64,000 bases of DNA, from contig NZ_JAQMWP010000017.1 of the NCBI RefSeq assembly GCF_030403745.1, positions 1 through 64,000 on the forward strand, given 5' to 3'. The stretch is from Streptomyces sp. S.PB5 (GTDB lineage Bacteria > Actinomycetota > Actinomycetes > Streptomycetales > Streptomycetaceae). This document shows positions 51,677 to 60,430 of this stretch, piece by piece. Under the pieces are notes generated by a model. It was not told the origin of the DNA, did no database searches, and saw only the letters and a list, made by a program, of their open reading frames with translations. The position numbers were made by a program, and so were the translations under genes. How positions within the stretch are numbered: the first letter of the stretch is position 1; every line of letters starts with the position of its first letter.

Positions 51677-52683
51677 GCGTGGCGGGCGAGGGCGTCACGG
51701 CCGTGGCCGCACCCGGTGCCCCGCCCTCCGCCGGACCCGCCGAGGCGACGGAGTTCCGGCTGCTGGGCCCGGTGGAGATCCGGGACGGCCGGGCGGGTGC
51801 CGACATCGTGCCGCCGGGGCCGAAGCAGCGCGTCCTGCTGTCGGCGCTGGTCCTGCACGCGGGCCGGCTGCTCTCGGTGGACCAGCTCACCGAGGAGCTG
51901 TGGGGCGACAGTCCCCCGTCGAACGCGTCGAACGCGCTGCAGGCCCATGTGGCCCGGCTGCGCCGGCTGCTGCCGGAGGAGCCCGTGCCGCTGCCCGGCC
52001 ACGAGTGGATCAGCACCCTGCCGACCGGCTATCTGCTGAGCCTGGGCCCGGCCACCACAGACGTCCAGCGCTTCAACCGGCTCTCCGCGCGAGGCCGGGC
52101 GGCCGTCGCCACCGATCCCGGCTACGCGGCCCAACTGCTGCGCCGCGCCCTGGCGTTGTGGCGCGGTCCGGCGCTCCAGGACAGCCGCTACGGGCCGATC
52201 TGCACGAGCGAGGCGGACCGCCTGGAGGAGACCCGGCTCACGGCGCTGGAGACCCTGTACGAGGCGAGCCTGCGCTGCGCCCAGCACGGCGAGATCACCG
52301 GCGAACTGGAGAAGCTGACCTCCGACCACCCGCTGCGGGAACGCTTCTACGACCTGCTGATGGTCGCCCTGTACCGCAGCGGCCGCCAGGCCGAGGCGCT
52401 GGGTGTCTACGAGCGGGCGCGCCGCCGGCTGGTGGAGGCCCTCGGCATCGAACCGGGTCCCGTGCTGCGCGGCCGTCTGGAGGCGATCCTCAACCACGCC
52501 CCCGATCTGTCCGCCCCCACGGGACCGGAGGTGTCCGCCGCGCCCACGACGCTCGCCGACACCCTGGAACTCGGCAGCGAGATCGCCCGGCTCCAGCAGC
52601 ACATCGACGAACTGTGCCGCCGTCAGGAGGCGTTGGTCCGCCGCTTCGACGCACTGGTGGCGCGGCTGCCGGACACCGGGTAG
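51673..52683 (+). CDS. SARP-family transcriptional activator with C-terminal coiled coil, copy 2
   Basis: 336 aa, longer than the other two SARPs. DNA-binding wing region FRLLGPVEIRDGRAGADIVPPGPKQRVLLSALVLHAGRLLSVDQLTEELWG (about 29-79), BTAD up to about 275, then an extra tail ending in LGSEIARLQQHIDELCRRQEALVRRFDALVARL, a strong coiled coil (about 300-332). The coil could mediate dimerisation. A SARP-type repeat starts at its stop codon, in front of KS-alpha, so this gene probably sits directly upstream of the minimal PKS it activates. ATG 51673 overlaps the short leader frame. Confidence 0.93.
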   Translation: MSVAGEGVTAVAAPGAPPSAGPAEATEFRLLGPVEIRDGRAGADIVPPGPKQRVLLSALVLHAGRLLSVDQLTEELWGDSPPSNASNALQAHVARLRRLLPEEPVPLPGHEWISTLPTGYLLSLGPATTDVQRFNRLSARGRAAVATDPGYAAQLLRRALALWRGPALQDSRYGPICTSEADRLEETRLTALETLYEASLRCAQHGEITGELEKLTSDHPLRERFYDLLMVALYRSGRQAEALGVYERARRRLVEALGIEPGPVLRGRLEAILNHAPDLSAPTGPEVSAAPTTLADTLELGSEIARLQQHIDELCRRQEALVRRFDALVARLPDTG

Positions 52684-52726
52684 TCGAGCGGGTTCCGTAC
52701 GGTGTTCAAGCGGTTCTCCAGGCCTG
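52683..52726 (+). promoter_or_regulatory. SARP-type repeats upstream of the minimal PKS
   Basis: GTCGAGCGGGT (52683), TCCGTACGGTG (52694), TTCAAGCGGTT (52705) and CTCCAGGCCTG (52716) are 11 bp apart; units 1 and 3 agree best, a 22-bp spacing. The site lies 49 nt before the KS-alpha ATG and immediately after a SARP gene. Confidence 0.6.
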
Positions 52727-52774
52727 TCGGCGACGCTCGGACGGTCGAGATGTGGCTCTGGGGAAGGACAGCCG

Positions 52775-54040
52775 ATGAGACGGGTCGTGATCACCGGAAT
52801 CGGAGTGGTCGCCCCGGGCGGCGTGGGCACCGAGGCGTTCTGGTCGGTACTCACCGCGGGCCGCACGGCCACCCGCGGCATCACCCTGTTCGATCCGTCC
52901 CAGTTCCGCTCGAAGATCGCCGCCGAGGTGGACTTCGACGCCGGGGCGCACGGATTCACCCCGGCGGAGGCCGAACGGCTCGACCGCGCCGCGCAGTTCG
53001 CGCTCGTCGGCACCCGCGAGGCCCTGGCCGACAGCGGGCTCGACGACCGGCTCGACCCGCTGCGCACCGGGGTCGCCCTCGGCAGCGCGCTCGGCTGCAC
53101 CACCGGTCTGGACCTGGAGTACGCGGCGGTCAGCGGCAACGGCGAGCACTGGCTGGTCGACCACCACCGGGCCGTCCCCCATCTGTTCGACTACTTCGTG
53201 CCCAGCTCGCTGGCCGCCGAGGTCGCCCGCACCGCGGACGCCCAGGGCCCGGTGTCGCTGGTCTCCACGGGCTGCACCTCCGGACTGGACTCCGTGGGCC
53301 ACGCCGTCGAGCTGATCCGTGAGGGCAGCGCCGACGTCATGGTCACGGGCGCCACCGAGGCACCGATCAGCCCCATCAGCCTGGCCTGCTTCGACGCGAT
53401 CAAGGCCACCTCGCCCCGCAACGACGAACCGGAGACCGCCTCCCGGCCCTTCGACCGCACCCGCAACGGGTTCGTGCTCGGCGAGGGCTCGGCCGTCCTG
53501 GTCATCGAGGAACTGCAGCACGCCCGCCGCCGCGGCGCGCATGTGTACGCGGAGATCGCGGGCTTCGCCAGCCGCAGCAACGCCTACCACATGACGGGTC
53601 TGCGGACCGACGGCAAGGAGATGGCGGAGGCCGTCACCGCCGCCCTCGACGAGGCCCGGCTCGCCCCCGAGGCCGTCGACTACATCAACGCGCACGGCTC
53701 GGGGACCAAGCAGAACGACCGGCACGAGACGACCGCGTTCAAGCGCAGCCTGGGCTCGCGCGCCTATGAGGTGCCCATCAGCTCCATCAAGTCGATGATC
53801 GGTCACTCGCTCGGCGCGATCGGCTCGCTGGAGGTCGCCGCCTGCGCCCTGGCCATCGAGCACGACGTGGTGCCGCCGACGGCCAATCTGCACGAACCCG
53901 ACCCCACCTGCGATCTGGACTACACCCCGCTCGTGGCCCGTGAGCAGGTCACCGACACGGTCCTGACCGTGGGCAGCGGCTTCGGCGGTTTCCAGAGCGC
54001 CATGGTCCTGACCCGCCCGCATCTGGGAGTGAGCGCATGA
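52775..54040 (+). CDS. Type II PKS ketosynthase alpha (KS-alpha)
   Basis: 421 aa. Catalytic Cys167 in SLVSTGCTSGLD, His307 in YINAHGSGTKQND and His344 in SMIGHSLGAIGS form the complete triad of decarboxylative chain elongation. It forms the heterodimer with the CLF that builds the poly-beta-keto chain on the ACP from malonyl units. ATG 52775 is preceded by GGGAAGGAC. It overlaps the CLF gene by 4 nt (ATGA), securing 1:1 production. It follows SARP 2 and a phased repeat. With KR, ARO/CYC and MBL cyclase it defines the aromatic branch of the locus. Confidence 0.98.
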   Translation: MRRVVITGIGVVAPGGVGTEAFWSVLTAGRTATRGITLFDPSQFRSKIAAEVDFDAGAHGFTPAEAERLDRAAQFALVGTREALADSGLDDRLDPLRTGVALGSALGCTTGLDLEYAAVSGNGEHWLVDHHRAVPHLFDYFVPSSLAAEVARTADAQGPVSLVSTGCTSGLDSVGHAVELIREGSADVMVTGATEAPISPISLACFDAIKATSPRNDEPETASRPFDRTRNGFVLGEGSAVLVIEELQHARRRGAHVYAEIAGFASRSNAYHMTGLRTDGKEMAEAVTAALDEARLAPEAVDYINAHGSGTKQNDRHETTAFKRSLGSRAYEVPISSIKSMIGHSLGAIGSLEVAACALAIEHDVVPPTANLHEPDPTCDLDYTPLVAREQVTDTVLTVGSGFGGFQSAMVLTRPHLGVSA

Positions 54041-55347
54041 CCGGCACGACCCTCCTCGAACGCTCCACCACCATCGTCCACGACACCCCGTCCCCGCCGC
54101 CCGCCACCAGCACCCTCCACGCCACCCCGACGGCGCCTGCCGCCGCCACCCACGCCGTGGTCACCGGTGTCGGCGTCGCCGCCCCCAACGGGCTGGGCGC
54201 CGCGGCCTGGTGGGCGGCGGTGCTGCGGGGCGAGAGCGGCATCGCTGCGCTGACCCGCTTCGACGCCTCCCGCTATCCGGCCAAGCTCGCGGGCGAGGTG
54301 CCCGGCTTCGTCGCCGAGGAGCATGTGCCGAGCCGGCTGCTGCCGCAGACCGACCAGGTGACCCGGCTGTCGCTGATGGCCGCCGAGGAGGCACTCAAGG
54401 ACGCCGGGGTCGACCCGGCCGAACTGCCGGAGTACGCGGCGGGCGCGGTGACCGCGGCCTCGGCGGGCGGTTTCGAGTTCGGCCAGCGCGAGCTGCAGGC
54501 CCTGTGGAGCAAGGGCGCCCAGCATGTCAGCGCGTATCAGTCGTTCGCCTGGTTCTACGCGGTGAACAGCGGTCAGATCTCCATCCGGCACGGGCTGCGC
54601 GGCGCCAGCGGGGTGCTGGTGTCGGAGCAGGCCGGCGGTCTCGACGCCGTGGGCCAGGCCCGCCGCCAGCTGCGCAAGGGGGCCTCGCTCGTCGTGACGG
54701 GCGCGGTCGACTCCGCGCTGTGTCCGTGGGCGTGGGCCGCGCATCTGGCCGAGGGACGCATCAGCCTCGCCGACGACCCGGAGCGGGCGTTCCTGCCGTT
54801 CTCGGCGGACGCCTGCGGCTATGTCCCCGGCGAGGGCGGCGCGCTGCTGGTCCTGGAGTCCGCGGCCGCGGCCCGGGACCGCCAGGCCCGGGTGTACGGG
54901 GCGGTCGCCGGATATGCGGCCACCTTCGACCCGGCGGACGGCACCTCACGCCTGGGCGCCGCGGCCGAACTGGCCCTCGCCGACGCCGGCGTGCGGCCCG
55001 ACGAGGTCGACGTCGTCTTCGCCGACGGTGCCGGGGAGCGCGCGGCCGACCGCGCGGAGGCGGCCGCGATCACCGAGCTGTTCGGTCCGTACAGCGTCCC
55101 CGTGACCGCGCCGAAGAGCATGACCGGCCGGCTCGCCGCCGGCGGTGCCTCGCTGGACCTGGCCGCCGCCCTGTTCGCGCTGCGGGACCAGGTGATCCCG
55201 CCCACCACCGGCACCCGGCACCCGGCCGACGACTGCCCTCTGGACCTGGTGACGGACGCACCGCGCTGGGACACCGAACTGCGCACCGCACTCGTGCTGG
55301 CGCGCGGCCGCGGCGGCTTCAACGCCGCCGCCGTGGTCCGCGCCTGA
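54037..55347 (+). CDS. Type II PKS chain-length factor (KS-beta)
   Basis: 436 aa. The KS active Cys is replaced by Gln in VLVSEQAGGLDAVGQ, diagnostic of CLFs, and the equivalent of NAHGSGT reads FADGAGERAADR. It partners KS-alpha and sets chain length. It begins with about 37 extra residues (Pro/Thr/Ala-rich, about 6-37) before the usual THAVVTGVGVAAPNG; most CLFs start at that Val-Thr-Gly. The ATG is fixed by the overlap with KS-alpha, so the extension is probably real. Chain length is not assigned, because gatekeeper positions were not aligned. Confidence 0.97.
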   Translation: MTGTTLLERSTTIVHDTPSPPPATSTLHATPTAPAAATHAVVTGVGVAAPNGLGAAAWWAAVLRGESGIAALTRFDASRYPAKLAGEVPGFVAEEHVPSRLLPQTDQVTRLSLMAAEEALKDAGVDPAELPEYAAGAVTAASAGGFEFGQRELQALWSKGAQHVSAYQSFAWFYAVNSGQISIRHGLRGASGVLVSEQAGGLDAVGQARRQLRKGASLVVTGAVDSALCPWAWAAHLAEGRISLADDPERAFLPFSADACGYVPGEGGALLVLESAAAARDRQARVYGAVAGYAATFDPADGTSRLGAAAELALADAGVRPDEVDVVFADGAGERAADRAEAAAITELFGPYSVPVTAPKSMTGRLAAGGASLDLAAALFALRDQVIPPTTGTRHPADDCPLDLVTDAPRWDTELRTALVLARGRGGFNAAAVVRA

Positions 55348-55430
55348 CCGAGGACAGCACCGAGCAAGACCCCATGGAACCCCACTGAAACCCATGCAAA
55401 CCCGAGGAACCCGAAGAAAGAGGGCATCCC

Positions 55431-55694
55431 GTGAACCGGCTCGAACTCCCTGATCTGATCGCCCTGTTGCGCGAGTGCGCCGGCGAGAACGAGGCCGTGG
55501 ACCTGGACGGCGACATCCTGGACATGACGTTCGCCGAACTCGACTACGACTCGCTGGCGGTGCTGCAGACCACCGGCCGGATCGAGCGGGACTTCGACGT
55601 CCTCCTGGACGAGGAGGCGATCGACGACGCCGACACCCCGCGCGCCTATCTGGAGCTGGTCAACCGGGCGCTGTCCGAGCGCACCGCGGTCTGA
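55431..55694 (+). CDS. Type II PKS acyl carrier protein
   Basis: 87 aa. The phosphopantetheine Ser41 is in FAELDYDSLAVLQTTGRIERDF, typical of aromatic-PKS ACPs. GTG 55431 follows an AAAGAGGG ribosome-binding site; the intervening 83 nt contain a run of ACCC-rich repeats. It completes the minimal PKS. It is one of several carrier proteins in the window (one PCP-like, one didomain ACP, several in the modular PKS), which raises the question of crosstalk and transferase selectivity. Confidence 0.97.
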   Translation: MNRLELPDLIALLRECAGENEAVDLDGDILDMTFAELDYDSLAVLQTTGRIERDFDVLLDEEAIDDADTPRAYLELVNRALSERTAV

Positions 55695-55706
55695 GCGGGG
55701 ACGTAC

Positions 55707-56609
55707 ATGTCGCCGACGCTCACGGAGGTCGCCGACGGGGTGTACGCCTTCGTGCAGCCCGACGGCGGCTGGTGTCTGAACAACGCGGGCCTGGTCGTCG
55801 GCGACGAGGGCCGGAGCGTGCTCGTCGACACCGCCGCGACCGAGTCCCGGGCGCGGCGGCTGCGCGAGGAGGTGCTGCTGCGTACGGCGGCTGCGCCGCG
55901 CACCCTGGTCAACACGCACTTCCACGGCGACCACACCTTCGGCAACCATCTGTTCCCGGAGGCCGTGGTCGTCGCGCACGAGCGGACGCGCTCCGACATG
56001 GCGGCCGCCGGACTGCATCTGACGTCGCTGTGGCCGGACGTGTGCTGGGGCGACATCGAGCTCGCGCTGCCCGAGATCACCTACCGGGACGCGCTCACCC
56101 TGCACGCGGGCGGGGTGCGGGTGGAGCTGCTGCACCTGGGGCCGGCCGCGCACACCACCAACGACACCGCGGTGTGGCTGCCCGGGCAACGGGTGCTGTT
56201 CACCGGTGATCTGGTGATGTCCGGGGTCACCCCGTTCTGTGTGATGGGCTCGGTCAGCGGTTCGCTGGCCGCTCTGGACCGTATGCGCCGGCTGGACCCG
56301 CTGGTGGTCGTCCCCGGGCACGGTCCGGTCGGCGGCCCGGAGGTGCTCGACGCCAACGAGGCGTACTTCCACTGGCTGCGGGACCTCGCCCGCCGGGGCG
56401 TCACGGCCGGGGCCAGCCCGCTGGAGCTGGCCCGCGCCACCGGCCCCGGGCCCTTCGCGGAGCTCCTCGACGCCGAGCGGCTGGTGCCGAACCTGCACCG
56501 GGCCTACGCGGAGGAGCACGGGGCGGCTCCCGGGGAGCGGCTCGACATCCCGGCCCTGTTCCGGGAGATGACGGAGTATCACGGCGCACTGCCGACCTGC
56601 CGGGCCTGA
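55707..56609 (+). CDS. MBL-fold polyketide cyclase/thioesterase (ActIV-like)
   Basis: 300 aa. The metallo-beta-lactamase metal motif is NTHFHGDHTFGN (His71, His73, Asp75, His76), followed by GPAAHTTND with a third His and FTGDLVM with the bridging Asp. ActIV-type proteins of this fold close a later ring of the polyketide, some acting as thioesterase-cyclases. ATG 55707 begins 12 nt after the ACP stop, so it belongs to the minimal-PKS operon. It pairs with the didomain ARO/CYC downstream: the first ring aromatised by ARO/CYC, the second or third closed by this enzyme. Two zinc sites appear intact. Confidence 0.93.
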   Translation: MSPTLTEVADGVYAFVQPDGGWCLNNAGLVVGDEGRSVLVDTAATESRARRLREEVLLRTAAAPRTLVNTHFHGDHTFGNHLFPEAVVVAHERTRSDMAAAGLHLTSLWPDVCWGDIELALPEITYRDALTLHAGGVRVELLHLGPAAHTTNDTAVWLPGQRVLFTGDLVMSGVTPFCVMGSVSGSLAALDRMRRLDPLVVVPGHGPVGGPEVLDANEAYFHWLRDLARRGVTAGASPLELARATGPGPFAELLDAERLVPNLHRAYAEEHGAAPGERLDIPALFREMTEYHGALPTCRA

Positions 56610-56664
56610 CCGGGGCCCCGCACTCACCACCACGAAGCACACCCGACGAGAAGAGGCGGCGAAG

Positions 56665-57621
56665 GTGTCGGCTGAACAGGTCCACCGCACGGCCCACGAG
56701 GTGGAGATCGCCGCGCCCGCGACGGTCGTCCACGGACTGATCTCAAACGCGGTGCACTGGCCGCTGTTCTTCCCGCCGAACGTGCACGTGGAGCAGCTGG
56801 AGTCGGACGGCACGCAGGAGCGGCTGCGGATGTGGGCGACCGCCAACGGCACGGTGAAGTCCTGGACGTCGCGCCGGCGCCTGGACGCCGCCGCCCGGCG
56901 TGTCGACTTCCGCCAGGAGGTGTCGGCCGCCCCGCTCACCGGGATGGGCGGCAGCTGGATCGTCGAGGAGCGCGGCGCGAGCTCGTGCCGGCTGGTCCTG
57001 CTGCACGACTTCACGGTGGGCGGGGACCGCCCCGAGGACGTCGCGTGGGTGGAGCGGGCGACGGACACCAACAGCCGTGCGGAGCTGGGCCGGGTGAAGA
57101 ACCTGGCGGAGCGGTGGACGCGCCTGGACGACCTGGTGCTCTCCTTCGAGGACAGCGTGCGGGTCCAGGGCCCGCCCGAGCCGGTGTACGACTTCCTCCA
57201 CCGGGTCGCCGACTGGCCCGAGCTGGTACCGCACGTCGACCGCCTCGACGTCACCGAGGACTCCCCCGGGGTGCAGGTCATGTCGATGGACACCCGTACC
57301 GCCGACGGCTCGGTGCACACCACCGAGTCCATCCGCGTCTGCTTCCCCGAGGCCCTGCGCATCGTCTACAAGCAGACGGCCACCCCGGCCCTGATGGACG
57401 CCCACACCGGCGCCTGGTCCGTCGTGTCCGACGGGACGGGTGCGACCGTCACCTCCCGGCACAGCGTGGTCCTGCGCGAGGAGGCGATCGTGCCGGTCCT
57501 CGGCGAGGGCGCCACCGTCGAGCAGGCCCGCCGCTACGTCCGTGAGGCGCTGGGCCGCAACTCCACGGCCACGCTCCATCTCGCCAGGCAGCACGCGGAG
57601 TCGGCGCTCGCGCCCTGGTGA
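56665..57621 (+). CDS. Didomain polyketide aromatase/cyclase (ActVII/GraORF4 type), copy 2
   Basis: 318 aa, the same size and two-START-domain layout as the gene at 41433, and clearly related throughout (for example SVDNxHWPLFFPPNVHVEQLE versus the first copy's WPLFFPENVHVERLE; both end LGRNSTATLHLARQ). By eye roughly 60% of residues match. GTG 56665 follows AGAAGAGGCG. It sits at the end of the KS-alpha/CLF/ACP/MBL operon, the usual place of the first-ring aromatase. One of the two probably does the standard reaction; the second may act on another ring or on an alternative intermediate. Its stop codon overlaps a strong terminator. Confidence 0.95.
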   Translation: MSAEQVHRTAHEVEIAAPATVVHGLISNAVHWPLFFPPNVHVEQLESDGTQERLRMWATANGTVKSWTSRRRLDAAARRVDFRQEVSAAPLTGMGGSWIVEERGASSCRLVLLHDFTVGGDRPEDVAWVERATDTNSRAELGRVKNLAERWTRLDDLVLSFEDSVRVQGPPEPVYDFLHRVADWPELVPHVDRLDVTEDSPGVQVMSMDTRTADGSVHTTESIRVCFPEALRIVYKQTATPALMDAHTGAWSVVSDGTGATVTSRHSVVLREEAIVPVLGEGATVEQARRYVREALGRNSTATLHLARQHAESALAPW

Positions 57622-57656
57622 CCGGCGGGGGCCGGGGAGGAGGTGCCCCCGCCGGT
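57621..57656. terminator. Bidirectional terminator after the minimal PKS operon
   Basis: ACCGGCGGGGGC (57621-57632) and GCCCCCGCCGGT (57645-57656) are perfect 12-bp inverted arms with a 12-nt loop. It lies between convergent genes (ARO/CYC ending 57621 and the transferase ending 57666). Confidence 0.9.
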
Positions 57657-57665
57657 TCGCTTCCG

Positions 57666-58496
57666 CTAGGCCAGCACCTTCGCCGGCTCGGGCAGGGTGA
57701 GCAGTCGTGGCGCGGCGCGTCCCCAGGGGAAGCCGTGGTGCAGTTCCAGCGCGGGCGGCGCCTCCGGACCGGCCAGCACGGCCACGGCGACCAGCACATC
57801 GGGCACCGGTTCCAGCTCCACGAAGCGCCACCACTGCTCGTGGTCGTTCTCGGGCGGCCGGAAACCGGTCACGCCCCGGTCCTCGGCGAGGTCGAAGGAG
57901 AAGGCGTCGAAGGGCAGTCCGAGGCCGAGTCCGCGTGCCTTGGAGTACGCCTCCTTCAGCGTCCACAGCCGCAGCACCCGCCGGTCCCGGGGCCGGCCCG
58001 GCGCGGCCTCGGCCACCCAGTCGCGCTCCACCTCGGCGAAGGTCTCCACGATGGTGTCGAAGCCCTGGTCACCGCGGTCGAGCCGTTCCACGTCCACACC
58101 GATCCGGTGCCGGCGCACCACACCGAGCAGGTTGTGGCCCTGGGCGTGGGAGAGGTTGAAGTCCAGCTCCCGCCCGCCGCGCGGCAGTCCTTCCGGCGGT
58201 TTCTGCAGGAACGGCCGCCCGCGCGAGGAGCGCCAGATGACCGCCTCGGCCTCCGGTACCCCGCTCTCCAGGGCCAGCACCCGCCGTACGAGGGCGTGGG
58301 CGACGAGGTACTGCCGCCGGTCGCGTTCGAAGAGGAAGCGGCCCGCGATCTCCTGTTCGTGCTCGTCCAGCCAGTGCGCGGCCAGGGTGGCGGCGATTCC
58401 GGGGGCGAGTTCGTCGTTGGGGCAGAACCACAGCTTCACCGCGTCGTCCCGCATCCGGGTCGCCGTGGGCCGCGGCGCCAGAACCGCATTGTTCAT
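57666..58496 (-). CDS. 4'-phosphopantetheinyl transferase, Sfp type, copy 2
   Basis: 276 aa. Core motifs RIGVDVERLDRGD and LRLWTLKEAYSKARGLGLGLPFD are intact, as is FNLSHAQGHNLLGVV. Its ATG overlaps the stop of the KS-like gene (ATGA), so it is co-translated with that protein and the didomain ACP upstream; the obvious clients are those two ACP domains. It is only distantly similar to the transferase at 38380 (shared motifs only). The last about 60 residues form the C-terminal extension usual in Sfp-type enzymes. Confidence 0.94.
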   Translation of the reverse strand: MNNAVLAPRPTATRMRDDAVKLWFCPNDELAPGIAATLAAHWLDEHEQEIAGRFLFERDRRQYLVAHALVRRVLALESGVPEAEAVIWRSSRGRPFLQKPPEGLPRGGRELDFNLSHAQGHNLLGVVRRHRIGVDVERLDRGDQGFDTIVETFAEVERDWVAEAAPGRPRDRRVLRLWTLKEAYSKARGLGLGLPFDAFSFDLAEDRGVTGFRPPENDHEQWWRFVELEPVPDVLVAVAVLAGPEAPPALELHHGFPWGRAAPRLLTLPEPAKVLA

Positions 58497-60412
58497 CCGG
58501 CACGCTCCCCCACCGTGTCCAGCCAGAGCGTCCGCCGCAGCAGGGCGGACGGCGGGGGTACGACGTCGGCCGTGGCGGGCCGGTTCTCCAGCGCGGCCCA
58601 GTCGACGTCGACGCCGTTCAGCCACAGCCGGGTGAGCTGTTCGAGCCGTCCGCTGCGCCACAGCGCGGCCACGTAGTCGCGGGTCTCTGCTGCCTCGCCC
58701 AGCGCGAGCGGGTCGGCGCCGCCGTCCCGCAGATCGGCGTGCCGCACCTCCGCGTCCCCGGTCCGGGTCTCGGTGAACCTCCGCAGTCCGGCGACGAGTT
58801 GGGGCATGTCCTCGGCGAGGAGCGCGATCCGGCAGGGCAGGGCGGCCCGCCCGACGCGCAGTTCCCGCGCCACGTCGGCGAGCAGCGCTCCGCGCTCCCC
58901 GTCCGCGGTCTTCTCCAGCCAGTCGGCCAGCCTGGCGGCGGTGGCGGCGAGATGGGCGGGGCTGGGCGCGGAGAGCAGAACGAGTTCGTGTCCGCCGTCG
59001 CCGTCCGCCCGCGGCGTGCGCCGCACCGGCGGAAACTCCTCGACGACCGCGCGAGCGACGAGACCTCCCCCGCTCTCCACCACGACCGTGGCGCGCCGGG
59101 GCAGTTCCCTCCCCTGCGCGTCGCACTCCCGCCGCCACGGCACGGCTTCTTCGCCGTCCTGCACCGGAGTGACGACACCGTGCGCCACCTGCAGCACGGC
59201 GGCGGTGATCCCCGCGATCCCCAGGGCCGCCCCGGCCTGCCCGACCCATCGCTCGACGACGTCCCGCGTCAGCGTCCGCCCGGTGCCGTCGGAGGCGCGA
59301 GGCTCGTCGCCCTGCCGCCGGCCGCCGGCCGCGTCGAGTGCCGCCCGCTGCGGGACCTGCTGCGCGTCACCGGCCGCCCGGGGCGGGCCGTCCTGCCGGG
59401 GGCCGGTATCGCCGGCCGCCAGGGTCCCGTCGCCCCGGCGCCGGCCGTCCGCCGCGGCCGCCGCGGCCGCCGTGGCCGCCGTGGCCGCCGCCACCGGCGC
59501 GGGGTTCCCCGGCCGGAATCCGCTCGCCGTGCCCCGTACGACGGCGTGCACCCGGTCCCCGTCGGCAAGTGCGCGGTCGAGTCGTTTGAGCACCACCGCC
59601 CCCACTCCTTCCCCGGCGCCGTCACCGGCCCGTGAGGGGTGCAGCAGCAGTTCGACGCCGCCGGCGACGGCTGCCGCGCACTCGCCCCGGGCCAGGGATG
59701 CGACGGCGAGGTGGAGGGCGGTCAGCGCGGAGCAGTCGCCGGTGTCGACGGCCTGGCCGGGACCGGTGAGACCGAGCGGTGCGGCGAGCCTGCCGGGCAG
59801 TTGGCCATGGCCGCTGCCGGGCATCCCGGTGCGTCCCTTGCCCCATGACCCGGCGGCCAGCAGTGCGTAGTCCGCGGAGCTCACTCCGACGAAGACGCCG
59901 ACCGCGCGCGGGGTGCCGTCGGGGCCGGTCAGGGCGTCCAGCCGGGATCCGGTGCAGCCGGCGTCCTCCAGTGCCGCCCAGGCGGTCTCCAGGAAGAGCC
60001 GTTCCTGAGGGTCCATCAGGGCGGCTTCAGCGGGTGTGAGTCCGAAGAAGTCGGGGTCGAACTCCGCTATGCCGTCCAGGAGACGACCGCGCTGCCCGGG
60101 CCTGAGCGCGGTTCCGCCGGGCCGGGTGACGGGCGCACCGCGGGAGGTGTCGCGGCCCTCGCGCAGGTTCTCCCAGAAGGCGTGCGGGTCGTCGGCCATG
60201 GCATAGCGCCCGGCCAGGCCGACGACCGCGTATTTCCCGTCCGCTGCCGGGATGTCCTCCACCGGCAGCGGAACGGTGTCCGTGCGGGACGCCTGCTCCG
60301 GGACCGGCACCGGTCCCGGTGGGGCCTCGGCCTGCTCGGTGAGCAGCCGCGCGGCCTCCTCACGCCCGAGCGTCCCCGCCTTGAAGCGCGTGAGAATCTC
60401 GCGTTCGTCCAT
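58493..60412 (-). CDS. Degenerate ketosynthase-like protein (trans-AT-type KS scaffold, catalytic His residues lost)
   Basis: 639 aa. An N-terminal helical docking-like motif (EREILTRFKAGTLGREEAARLL, residues 3-24) precedes a KS core starting at KYAVVGLAGRY. The active-site loop reads AVDTGDCSALTALHLA: Cys227 is one position late relative to DTACSSS. The expected HGTGT region is absent; instead residues about 305-380 are an Ala/Gly/Asp-rich low-complexity stretch. The IGH motif appears as VGQAGAALGIAG, with His changed to Gln. Residues about 470-620 match the post-KS linker of trans-AT PKS modules (LTRLWLNGVDVDWAALE). No AT or ACP follows. It probably cannot condense chains but may bind carriers, transfer acyl groups or act as a scaffold. 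Both ends of the frame overlap or abut neighbours, so it is maintained. Confidence 0.85.
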   Translation of the reverse strand: MDEREILTRFKAGTLGREEAARLLTEQAEAPPGPVPVPEQASRTDTVPLPVEDIPAADGKYAVVGLAGRYAMADDPHAFWENLREGRDTSRGAPVTRPGGTALRPGQRGRLLDGIAEFDPDFFGLTPAEAALMDPQERLFLETAWAALEDAGCTGSRLDALTGPDGTPRAVGVFVGVSSADYALLAAGSWGKGRTGMPGSGHGQLPGRLAAPLGLTGPGQAVDTGDCSALTALHLAVASLARGECAAAVAGGVELLLHPSRAGDGAGEGVGAVVLKRLDRALADGDRVHAVVRGTASGFRPGNPAPVAAATAATAAAAAAADGRRRGDGTLAAGDTGPRQDGPPRAAGDAQQVPQRAALDAAGGRRQGDEPRASDGTGRTLTRDVVERWVGQAGAALGIAGITAAVLQVAHGVVTPVQDGEEAVPWRRECDAQGRELPRRATVVVESGGGLVARAVVEEFPPVRRTPRADGDGGHELVLLSAPSPAHLAATAARLADWLEKTADGERGALLADVARELRVGRAALPCRIALLAEDMPQLVAGLRRFTETRTGDAEVRHADLRDGGADPLALGEAAETRDYVAALWRSGRLEQLTRLWLNGVDVDWAALENRPATADVVPPPSALLRRTLWLDTVGERAG

Positions 60413-60430
60413 GTCGTCCAGGTCCCCCGT

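Noticed and set aside
51304..53139. A 611-codon minus-strand frame opposite SARP 2 and KS-alpha
   Set aside because: It is antisense to two strongly supported genes and has no recognisable domain.
52775..57621. Benzoisochromanequinone cluster (actinorhodin/granaticin class)
   Set aside because: The KS-CLF-ACP-ActIV-ActVII-KR set fits, but no ActVI-ORF1-like hydroxyacyl dehydrogenase or pyran-forming enzymes are seen. Only the aromatic reduced class is supported.
58493..60412. An active modular PKS ketosynthase
   Set aside because: Both catalytic His motifs are missing and the Cys is displaced, so condensation is not expected.
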